A stretch of DNA of 64,000 bases from Oikopleura dioica. Taxonomy: Eukaryota > Chordata > Appendicularia > Copelata > Oikopleuridae. A program made the translations under genes and the position numbers. Of the stretch, positions 1-8,402 are shown piece after piece. Position 1 is the first letter of the stretch; each line of letters starts with the position of its first letter. The DNA is taken from positions 46,604 to 110,603 of the forward strand of contig CAJRAX010000008.1 in NCBI GenBank assembly GCA_907165135.1, written 5' to 3'. The notes beneath the pieces are model-generated. The model made no database searches, was not told where the DNA came from, and was given only the letters and a program-made list of their open reading frames with translations.

Positions 1-1435
1 AGAGGCTCAGAATCAACCAAAATGACGCTTGGATGACGGCAGAAACGCTTTAAATAAAATTAGAGCAAAAACGAATTTTCAAAATTTTGACCTCGTTTTT
101 GGGCGATTCATGATAACGATGACCATCGAAAAAAATTTTTTTGAATTTTTTCTGTTGGGTTTGAGAGGCTCAGAATCAACCAAAATGACGCTCGGATGAC
201 GGCAGAAAGGCTTTAAATAAAATTAGAGCAAAAACGAATTTTCAAAATTTTGACCTCGTTTTTGGGCGATTCATGATAACGATGACCATCGAAAAAAAAA
301 ATTTTTTTTATTGAATTTTTTTTCTGTTGGGTTTGAGAGGCTCAGAATCAAGCAAAATGACGCTCGGAAGACGGCAGAAACGCTGCAAATAAAATTAGGG
401 CAAAAACGAAATTCCAAAATTTTGACCTCGTTTTTGGGCGATTCATGATAACGATGACCATCGAAAAAATTTTTTTTTTTTTTCTGTTGGGTTTGAGAGG
501 CTCAGAATCAACAAAAATGATACTCGGGAGACGGCAGAAACGCTGCAAATAAAATAAGGGCAACAAACGTAATTTCAAAATTTTGACTTCGTTTTTGGGC
601 GATTCATGTTAACGATGACCATCGAAAAAAAAATTTTTTTTTTGAATTTTCCTTCTGTTGGGTTTGAGAGGCTCAGAATCAACCAGAATGACGCTCGGAT
701 GACGGCAGAAACGCTGCAAATAAAAAAAGGGGAAAAAAAGAAATTTCAAAATTTTGACCTCGTTTTTGGGCGATTCATGATAACGATGACCATCGAAAAA
801 AAATTTTTTTTTTTAATTTTCCTTCTGTTGGGTTTGAGAGGCTCAGAATCAACCAGAATGACGCTCGGATGACGGCAGAAACGCTGCAAATAAAAAAAGG
901 GGAAAAAAAGAAATTTCAAAATTTTGACCTCGTTTTTGGGCGATATATGATAACGATGACCATCGAAAAAAAATTTTTTTTTTGAATTTTTTTTCTGTTG
1001 GGTTTGAGAGGCTCAGATTCAACCAAAATGACGCTCGGATGACGGCAGAAACGCTGCAAATAAAATAAGGGCAAAAAACGAAATTTCAAAATTTTGACCT
1101 CGTTTTTGGGCGATTCATGATAACGATGACCATCGAAAAAAAAATTTTTTTTTGAATTTTTTTTTCTGTTGGAATTGAGAGGCTCAGAATCAACCAAAAT
1201 GACGCTCGGAAGACAGCAGAAACGCTGCAAATAAAATAAGGGAATAAAACGAAATTTCAAAATTTGGACCTCGTTTTTGGGCGATTCATGATAACGATGA
1301 CCATCGAAAAAAAATTTTTTTTTTGAATTATTTTCTGTTGGGTTTGAGAGGCTCAGAATCAACCAAAATGACGCTTGGATGACTGCAGAAATGCTGCAAA
1401 TATAATTAGAGCAAAAAACGAATTTTCAAAATTTT

Positions 1436-1536
1436 TTGTGTGAATTCGGGGAGTATTTTGAGGCTTAGTTTGAGCTCAATTTCGCCGGTGACACTTATCA
1501 AAATTTTTTTTTCTCTTTTTTTCCGGTATTGTATCA
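1436..1536 (-). repeat. Captured LTR fragment in the satellite, copy 1
   Basis: About 100 bp closely match the outer 5' end of the element B LTR (compare 16608-16707), ending in the LTR terminus GGTATTGTATCA. Satellite sequence resumes directly with GAATCAACC. The inner junction lies in a shared AAATTTT run and the outer one shares TCA with the satellite. All five copies carry the same differences from B (GAATTCGG, CACTTATC), so one capture was later amplified with the array. Confidence 0.9.
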
Positions 1537-4500
1537 GAATCAACCAAAATGACGCTCGGGAGACGGCAGAAACGCTGCAAATAAAATTAGAGCAAAAACG
1601 AAATTTCAAAATTTCGACCTCGTTTTTGGGCGATTCATGATAACGATGACCATCGAAAAATTTTTTTGAATTTTTTTTCTGTTGGGTTTGAGAGGCTCAG
1701 AATCAACCAAAATGACGCTCGGATGACAGCAGAAAGGCTTTAAATAAAATTAGAGCAAAAAACGAATTTTCAAAATTTTGACCTCGTTTTTGGGCGATTC
1801 ATGATAACGATGACCATCGAAAAAAAAAATTTTTTTTTTGAATTTTTTTTCTGTTGGGTTTGAGAGGCTCAGAATCAAGCAAAATGACGCTCGGAAGACG
1901 GCAGAAACGCTGCAAATAAAATTAGGGCAAAAAACGAAATTCCAAAATTTTGACCTCGTTTTTGGGCGATTCATGATAACGATGACCATCGAAAAAAAAT
2001 TTTTTTTTTGAATTATTTTCTGTTGGGTTTGAGAGGCTCAGAATCAACCAAAATGACGCTCGGATGACGGCAGAAATGCTGCAAATAAAATTAGAGCAAA
2101 AAACGAAATTTCAAAATTTTGACCTCGTTTTTGGGCGATTCATGATAACGATGACCATCGAAAAAAAATTTTTTTTTTGAATTTTTTTTTCTAATTGGTT
2201 TGAGAAGCTCAGAATCAACCAAAATGACGCTCGGAAGACGGCAGAAACGCTGCAAATAAAATTAGAGCAAAAAACGAAATTTCAAAATTTTGACCTCGTT
2301 TTTGGGCGATTCATGATAACGATGACCATCGAAAAAAAAATTTTTTTTTTGAATTTTTTTTCTGTTGGGTTTGAGAGGCTCAGAATCAACCAAAATGACG
2401 CTCGGAAGACAGCAGAAACGCTGCAAATAAAATAAGGGCAAAAAACGAAATATCAAAATTTTGACCTCGTTTTTGGGCGATTCATGATAACGATGACCAT
2501 CGAAAAAAAATTTTTTTTTGAATTATTTTCTGTTGGGTTTGAGAGGCTCAGAATCAACCAAAATGACGCTCGGATGACGGCAGAAACGCTGCAAATAAAA
2601 TAAGGGGAAAAAACGAAATTTCAAAATTTTGACCTCGTTTTTGGACGATTCATGATAACGATGACCATCGAAAAAAAATTTTTTTTTTTTGGTTTTTTTT
2701 TCTGTTGGGTTTGAGAGGCTCAGAATCAACCAAAATGACGCTCGGATGACGGCAGAAATGCTGCAAATAAAATTAGAGCAAAAAACGAAATTTCAAAATT
2801 TTGACCTCGTTTTTGGGCGATTCATGATAACGATGACCATCGAAATAAATTTTTTTTTTGAATTTTTTTTCTGTTGGGTTTGAGAGGCTCAGAATAAACC
2901 AAAATGACGCTTGGATGACGGCAGAAACGCTTTAAATAAAATTAGAGCAAAAAACGAATTTTCAAAATTTTGACCTCGTTTTTGGGCGATTCATGATAAC
3001 GATGACCATCGAAAAAAATTTTTTTGAATTTTTTCTGTTCGGTTTGAGAGGCTCAGAATCAACCAAAATGACGCTCGGAAGACGGCAGAAACGCTGCAAA
3101 TAAAATTAGGGCAAAAAACGAAATTCCAAAATTTTGACCTCGTTTTTGGGCGATTCATGATAACGATGACCATCGAAAAAAAAATTTTTTTTTTGGTTTT
3201 TTTTCTGTTGGGTTTGAGAGGCTCATAATAAACCAAAATGATACTCGGGAGACGGCAGAAACGCTGCAAATAAAATTAGGGCAACAAACGTAATTTCAAA
3301 ATTTTGACTTCTTTTTTGGGCGATTCATGATAACGATGACCATCGAAATAAAATTTTTTTTTTGAATTATTTTCTGTTGGGTTTGAGAGGCTCAGAATCA
3401 ACCAAAATGATACTCGGGAGACGGCAGAAACGCTGCAAATAAAAAAAGGGGAAAAACGAAATTTCAAAATTTTGACCTCGTTTTTGGGCGATTAATGATA
3501 ACGATGACCATCGAAAAAAAATTTTTTTTTTGAATTATTTTCTGTTGGGTTTGAGAGGCTCAGAATCAACCAAAATGACGCTCGGATGACGGCAGAAATG
3601 CTGCAAATAAAATTAGAGCAAAAACGAAATTTCAAAATTTTGACCTCGTTTTTGGGCGATTCATGATAACGATGACCATCGAAAAAATTTTTTTGAATTA
3701 TTTTTTCTGTTGGGTTTGAGAAGCTCAGAATCAACCAAAATGACGCTCGGAAGACGGCAGAAACGCTGCAAATAAAATTAGAGCAAAAAACGAAATTTCA
3801 AAATTTTGACCTCGTTTTTGGGCGATTCATGATAACGATGACCATCGAAAGAAAATTTTTTTTGAATTATCTTCTGTTGGCTTTGAGAGGCTCAGAATCA
3901 ACCAAAATGACGCTCGGATGACGGCAGAAATGCTGCAAATATAATTAGAGCAAAAAACGAATTTTCAAAATTTTGACCTCGTTTTTGGGCGATTCATGAT
4001 AACGATGACCATCGAAATAAAATTTTTTTTTTGAATTTTTTTTCTGTTGGGTTTGAGAGGCTCAGAATAAACCAAAATGACGCTTGGATGACGGCAGAAA
4101 CGCTTTAAATAAAATTAGAGCAAAAAACGAATTTTCAAAATTTTGACCTCGTTTTTGGGCGATTCATGATAACGATGACCATCGAAAAAAAAAATTTTTT
4201 TTTTGAATTTTTTTTCTGTTGGGTTTGAGAGGCTCAGAATCAACCAAAATGACGCTCGGAAGACGGCAGAAAAGCTGCAAATAAAATTAGGGCAAAAAAC
4301 GAAATTCCAAAATTTTGACCTCGTTTTTGGGCGATTCATGATAACGATGACCATCGAAAAAAAAATTTTTTTTTTGGTTTTTTTTCTGTTGGGTTTGAGA
4401 GGCTCATAATCAACCAAAATGATACTCGGGAGACGGCAGAAACGCTGCAAATAAAATTAGGGCAACAAACGTAATTTCAAAATTTTGACTTCGTTTTTGG

Positions 4501-5340
4501 GCGATTCATGTTAACGATGACCATCGAAAAAAAAATTTTTTTTTTGAATTTTCCTTCTGTTGGGTTTAAGAGGCTCAGAATCAACCAGAATGACGCTCGG
4601 ATGACGGCAAAAACGCTGCAAATAAAAAAAGGGGAAAAAAAGAAATTTCAAAATTTTGACCTCGTTTTTGGGCGATTCATGATAACGATGACCATCGAAA
4701 AAAAATTTTTTTTTTGAATTTTCCTTCTGTTGGGTTTGAGAGGCTCAGAATCAACCAGAATGACGCTCGGATGACGGCAGAAACGCTGCAAATAAAAAAA
4801 GGGGAAAAAAAGAAATTTCAAAATTTTGACCTCGTTTTTGGGCGATATATGATAACGATGACCATCGAAAAAAAATTTTTTTTTTGAATTTTTTTTCTGT
4901 TGGGTTTGAGAGGCTCAGATTCAACCAATATGACGCTTGGATGACGGCAGAAACGCTGCAAATAAAATAAGGGCAAAAAACGAAATTTCAAAATTTTGAC
5001 CTCGTTTTTGGGCGATTCATGATAACGATGACCATCGAAGAAAAAAATTTTTTTTTTGAATTTTTTTTTCTGTTGGGTTTGAGAGGCTCAGAATCAACCA
5101 AAATGACGCTCGGAAGACAGCAGAAACGCTGCAAATAAAATAAGGGAAAAAAACGAAATTTCAAAATTTGGACCTCGTTTTTGGGCGATTCATGATAACG
5201 ATGACCATCGAAAAAAAAATTTTTTTTTTGAATTATTTTCTGTTGGGTTTAAGAGGCTCAGAATCAACCAAAATGACGCTTGGATGACTGCAGAAATGCT
5301 GCAAATATAATTAGAGCAAAAAACGAATTTTCAAAATTTT

Positions 5341-5442
5341 TTGTGTGAATTCGGGGAGTATTTTGAGGCTTAGTTTGAGCTCAATTTCGCCGGTGACACT
5401 TATCAAAATTTTTTTTTTCTCTTTTTTTCCGGTATTGTATCA
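5341..5442 (-). repeat. Captured LTR fragment in the satellite, copy 2
   Basis: Same fragment and same junctions as the copy at 1436, 3.9 kb downstream and in the same variant satellite unit. It is part of a higher-order repeat, not an independent insertion. Confidence 0.9.
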
Positions 5443-6356
5443 GAATCAACCAAAATGACGCTCGGGAGACGGCAGAAACGCTGCAAATAAAATTAGAGCA
5501 AAAAACGAAATTTCAAAATTTTGACCTCGTTTTTGGGCGATTCATGATAACGATGACCATCGAAAAAAAAATTTTTTTTTTGGTTTTTTCTTCTGTTGGG
5601 TTTGAGAGGCTCATAATCAACGAAAATGATACTCGGGAGACGGCAGAAACGCTGCAAATAAAATTAGGGCAACAAACGTAATTTCAAAATTTTGACTTCG
5701 TTTTTGGGCGATTCATGTTAACGATGACCATCGAAAAAAAAATTTTTTTTTTGAATTTTCCTTCTGTTGGGTTTGAGAGGCTCAGAATCAACCAGAATGA
5801 CGCTCGGATGACGGCAGAAACGCTGCAAATAAAAAAAGGGGAAAAAAAGAAATTTCAAAATTTTGACCTCGTTTTTGGGCGATTCATGATAACGATGACC
5901 ATCGAAAAAAAATTTTTTTTTGAATTTTTTTTCTGTTGGGTTTGAGAGGCTCAGAATCAACCAAAATGACGCTCGGAAGACAGCAGAAACGCTGCAAATA
6001 AAATAAGGGCAAAAAACGAAATATCAAAATTTTGACCTCGTTTTTGGGCGATTCATGATAACGATGACCATCGAAAAAAAATTTTTTTTTTTGGTTTTTT
6101 TTTCTGTTGTGTTTGAGAGCCTCAGAATCAACCAAAATGACACTCGGGAGACAACAGAAACGCTGCAAATAAAATAAGGGCAAAAAAGAAATTTCAAAAT
6201 TTTGACCTCGTTTTTGGGCGATTCATGATAACTAATATCGATCAAGGCAGGAACAGAAAAAATAAAAATTGAATATCTCTTTCACGGCCGACTTTCGTCA
6301 ATTTGGATTGATTTTTGTAAAAATTCACAGATAAATTGCTGCTGTTTATTTTGCCT

Positions 6357-6424
6357 TGAACCCTTAACTAAGTGGGTAATTTATGAAAATTAATTTAAGT
6401 TAATTCTAGTTAATTAAGGGTTCA
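6357..6424 (+). repeat. Inverted repeat in the A-type LTR
   Basis: TGAACCCTTAACT is followed about 40 bp later by AGTTAATTAAGGGTTCA, so the region can fold into a long AT-rich hairpin. The same structure lies in the A 3' LTR and in element E (49387-49454 and its 3' LTR copy). Element B has an analogous theme, AACCC...GGGTT hairpins, in otherwise unrelated sequence. Function unknown. Confidence 0.7.
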
Positions 6425-6670
6425 GGGATTAATTTTCAGTAGTGGTTTGGGAGTTTAGGTTTCTCTGGCGCTACGGTGCTTTCACAATTTCAATTGCATG
6501 AAAAAGGATGATAGTTAAAACGCATCAACAATCACAATATCAATTTCTCTTATCTTTGGAAAAATAATACTCTTCCTTGATTTCAGTTTTATTTAATATT
6601 TACTGGTTATTATTTACTGCAACGATTCTCGCTGGATTTCTTCTTGATGGAACTTGCTGTATGTTTACAT

Positions 6671-6755
6671 CCACTAGCTGAGTTCCGCATTGCGGCTTGA
6701 CACTGTGACCCCGTGCGCCGCGGGATGGCGGTGTCTGTAAGTGCTCCTGGTAGGC
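6671..6755 (+). promoter_or_regulatory. Conserved stem-forming block in the LTR (element A)
   Basis: About 85 bp conserved among LTRs of A, C, D and E that are otherwise diverged. Predicted stems are CCGCA/TGCGG (6685-6695), GACACTG with CGGTGTC (6699-6705 and 6729-6735, one U-G pair), and CCCG/CGGG nested inside. Element C has GACAG/CTGTC and element D has CCGCTT/AAGCGG at the same places, so pairing is kept while bases change. A GTAAGT splice-donor-like hexamer follows directly in A, D and E. Second copy at 13523-13607. It does not show a hammerhead core. It may be a structured RNA or a paired protein site; function unknown. Confidence 0.7.
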
Positions 6756-6955
6756 GAAGGTTTTATGAATCCTTTTTCGGCTCGAATTTAGATCGACTGG
6801 TCATCCTTCTACTTTAACGACGAAAATGCACTTTCTTCAACCTCGACGGCAACTGCTTCTACGACAACAACGACAAAACCGACAAATACAAGATGGAAAT
6901 GGACAAACGCTCTGGACAGACGACGAAAATGGAACTGGACTTGCTTACGAATCTT

Positions 6956-7003
6956 TATCAAAGTGTGATATGGTCACATAGTGAGAAGTTGATCACTTTG
7001 ATA
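6956..7003 (+). promoter_or_regulatory. Conserved stem-loop in the LTR (element A)
   Basis: TATCAAAGTG at 6956-6965 pairs with CACTTTGATA at 6994-7003. The loop carries GGTCACATAGTGAGAAGTTG, conserved in C, D and E as GGCCACATAGTGGGAAGTTG. In D the stem is TATCAGAAAG/CTTTCTGATA, so both arms changed together. Copy in the 3' LTR at 13808-13855. Confidence 0.7.
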
Positions 7004-7074
7004 AAATTGGAATGGAATTGCTGCTTATTATGGAAAATCAGATGAACTTGAATGGCGGAAGCGAAAGCGACTTG

Positions 7075-7125
7075 CCATATTTGGAAAGAAAAACAACTGC
7101 GCGAAAGGCGCTTCACCATATTTGG
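7075..7125 (+). promoter_or_regulatory. Two CArG boxes with a GCGCGAAA site (element A LTR)
   Basis: CCATATTTGG at 7075-7084 and 7116-7125 fit CC(A/T)6GG, the known binding site of SRF-type MADS-box factors. They are 41 bp apart with GCGCGAAA (an E2F-like site on the other strand) between them. The same arrangement occurs in the LTRs of C, D and E. Copies in the 3' LTR at 13927 and 13968. Binding is inferred from motif and conservation only. Confidence 0.6.
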
Positions 7126-7281
7126 AAACAAAAACATCTGCGCAAAAAGCGAAATTTGAAAATTTGAAAAATCGAAAATCAGTCTCTTTCATCAACCAAA
7201 TAATATAGCAGCATTCCGAATTTTCTTGTGTTTTCTTTCGCAAGTCGCAGTTAGCTTAGAGATAAGGACCAGACGGTATCA

Positions 7282-7289
7282 TAGTGACC
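7282..7289 (+). other. Putative primer-binding site position (element A)
   Basis: The 8 bp between the LTR end and the gag ATG read TAGTGACC. In B, C and D the same position reads TGGAGACG, TGGCGACC and TGGTGAAC, starting with the TGG expected opposite a tRNA CCA end. A and E have TAG instead. A normal 18-nt site could only fit by running into gag. Assignment by position only. Confidence 0.45.
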
Positions 7290-8402
7290 ATGCCAAGCGA
7301 CACGAATCTTCAATCAAAGGTACAAAAAATGCCGCAGGAACTTCTTTTTCAGCATTTTCCCTCTCTAAATCCGAGACAGTTTTTTCGACCCAATATGCTT
7401 CCGTTTGAATTTATAAATTCTAAAGATAGTTTGAGCGATAAGATTACTGCGATGCGTAAAATTTTTGAAAAATCGATTCAAGATCATGGACGGGAAAATG
7501 AGAAATTGAGCCTGATCAAGCAGTTCGAGCGAGCTGCCGTTGATTGCATCCGTAATAATTGCTCTCACGATTTTTTGAACAATTATTCTAGAGAGATGAG
7601 TAGCCTTGAAAATGTTGAGTCAACTTTTGAATTTCTCGAGTCTCTTTTCGGCTCTGAAACTGAGGAGGAAAAAAAGGAGCGCGCGTCGGTCGAGCTTGAA
7701 AAATTGACAAGACGAACAGATATGAATGAGAAATTTTCATCCTTTCTTCAAAGAATCAAAACTGTTGCTCAAATGATTTCGGACAAGCCCGATGCCATTA
7801 ATTTTATCGTAGATGATCATTTTTCGAAAAATCTTGAGCCCGCAAATCGTGCATTTCTTAGAGATCACGGTTACAGTAAAAAAGCAACTGCTGATATTGT
7901 TTCATTTCTTGATTCCCGCGAGAGATACTTAAACGTAAATATTTCTGCAGTTCAGTCAAACGAACTGTCGCATTTTGTTGATAAAACAAGTGAATTGCTG
8001 GAGTCAAAATTGAACCAAATGGAAGCGGTTTATGAGAAACGAGCTGCTGATTTTAGTGCAAGTATTGATAAATTGACTGCGACAGTCGCAAAACTCGAAC
8101 TTGAGAAAAATAACTTGCGCCAAAATTTTCAGGCCCCTATTCAAAACCAGAATCAAGCGAATTCGGCTCCAGGATTTCCTCCTCAGTTTGATAGCTTTTG
8201 GAATCCTCAATTTGGGAGTCAGAGTCAGATGGCGGGATTTGCCCCACGGCCAACAGCATTTTGTTTCAATTGTAGACAATACGGTCATTTTAAGTCCCGT
8301 TGCCCGAAAATCAAATGCTATGAATGTCAAAAACTTGGGCACATTGGCCGTTTTTGCCCGGAAAAATCTGCAAAAGAAGGAGTCAGCGACTCAAAATACT
8401 AG
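7290..8402 (+). CDS. gag: Gag polyprotein, element A
   Basis: 370-residue Gag, the structural protein that packages element RNA in the cytoplasmic particle. The ATG at 7290 is chosen; the frame is open back to a GTG at 7284, almost at the LTR end. The N-terminal two thirds is a helical, charged capsid-like region, followed by a probable coiled coil (about residues 240-270) and a Gln/Pro/Asn-rich linker. Two tandem zinc knuckles of the form CX2CX4HX4C (CFNCRQYGHFKSRC and CYECQKLGHIGRFC) lie near the C-terminus and should bind nucleic acid. Gag overlaps the pol open frame, which lies in -1. It is nearly identical to Gag of element E and clearly related to that of C. Confidence 0.95.
   Translation: MPSDTNLQSKVQKMPQELLFQHFPSLNPRQFFRPNMLPFEFINSKDSLSDKITAMRKIFEKSIQDHGRENEKLSLIKQFERAAVDCIRNNCSHDFLNNYSREMSSLENVESTFEFLESLFGSETEEEKKERASVELEKLTRRTDMNEKFSSFLQRIKTVAQMISDKPDAINFIVDDHFSKNLEPANRAFLRDHGYSKKATADIVSFLDSRERYLNVNISAVQSNELSHFVDKTSELLESKLNQMEAVYEKRAADFSASIDKLTATVAKLELEKNNLRQNFQAPIQNQNQANSAPGFPPQFDSFWNPQFGSQSQMAGFAPRPTAFCFNCRQYGHFKSRCPKIKCYECQKLGHIGRFCPEKSAKEGVSDSKY
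8393..8399 (+). promoter_or_regulatory. Altered gag-pol frameshift site (element A)
   Basis: Directly before the gag stop, elements C, D and E have A AAA AAC, a classic -1 slippery heptamer, in the gag frame. Element A reads A AAA TAC here, which breaks the second A-run and should lower slippage. Pol still lies in the -1 frame. Confidence 0.75.

Larger units (their letters stand above)
1..6232. repeat. Satellite array, segment 1
   Basis: Head-to-tail units of about 160-172 bp; the start of the unit (AGAGGCTCAG) recurs at 1, 164, 336, 496 and 667. Each unit contains GAATCAACCAAAATGACGCT, a GACGGCAGAAACGCTGC block, CAAAATTTTGACCTCGTTTT, the insertion-prone GATTCATGATAACGATGACC, then an A-run/T-run of roughly 14-22 bp. 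Variant units recur about 3.9 kb apart (for example the GTTAACGATGACC variant at 606 and 4508, and an LTR-bearing unit at 1436 and 5341), so the segment holds about one and a half higher-order repeats. Short open frames on both strands arise because the unit lacks stops in some frames. No gene is seen. Confidence 0.97.
6233..7281 (+). repeat. Element A 5' LTR
   Basis: Repeated at 13085-14133. The left boundary is set by the ATAAC target duplication, and the right boundary by loss of identity after GGTATCA. It contains, in order: an inverted repeat (6357-6424), a block of stems shared with elements C, D and E (6671-6755), a long stem-loop (6956-7003) and two CArG boxes (7075-7125). Gag begins 8 bp after its end. 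I could not place a TATA box or poly(A) signal with confidence. Confidence 0.95.

Noticed and set aside
1-6232. Many 60-150 codon open frames on both strands of the satellite (for example 916-1362 and 62029-62475)
   Set aside because: They are translations of the repeat unit, occur in every segment and on both strands, begin and end wherever run lengths change the frame, and have no domain.
6671-6755. Hammerhead ribozyme in the LTR (as in retrozymes)
   Set aside because: A CTGAG is present, but no CTGANGA...GAAA core with the required three-way arrangement.
6233-7281. TATA box, transcription start and poly(A) signal in the LTRs
   Set aside because: The DNA is so AT-rich that candidate motifs are frequent; none could be placed reliably without transcripts.
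8004-8342. Reverse-strand frames inside gag and pol (for example 8004-8342, 9118-9483, 31402-31695)
   Set aside because: They are shadows of the conserved forward frames, with no motifs of their own.
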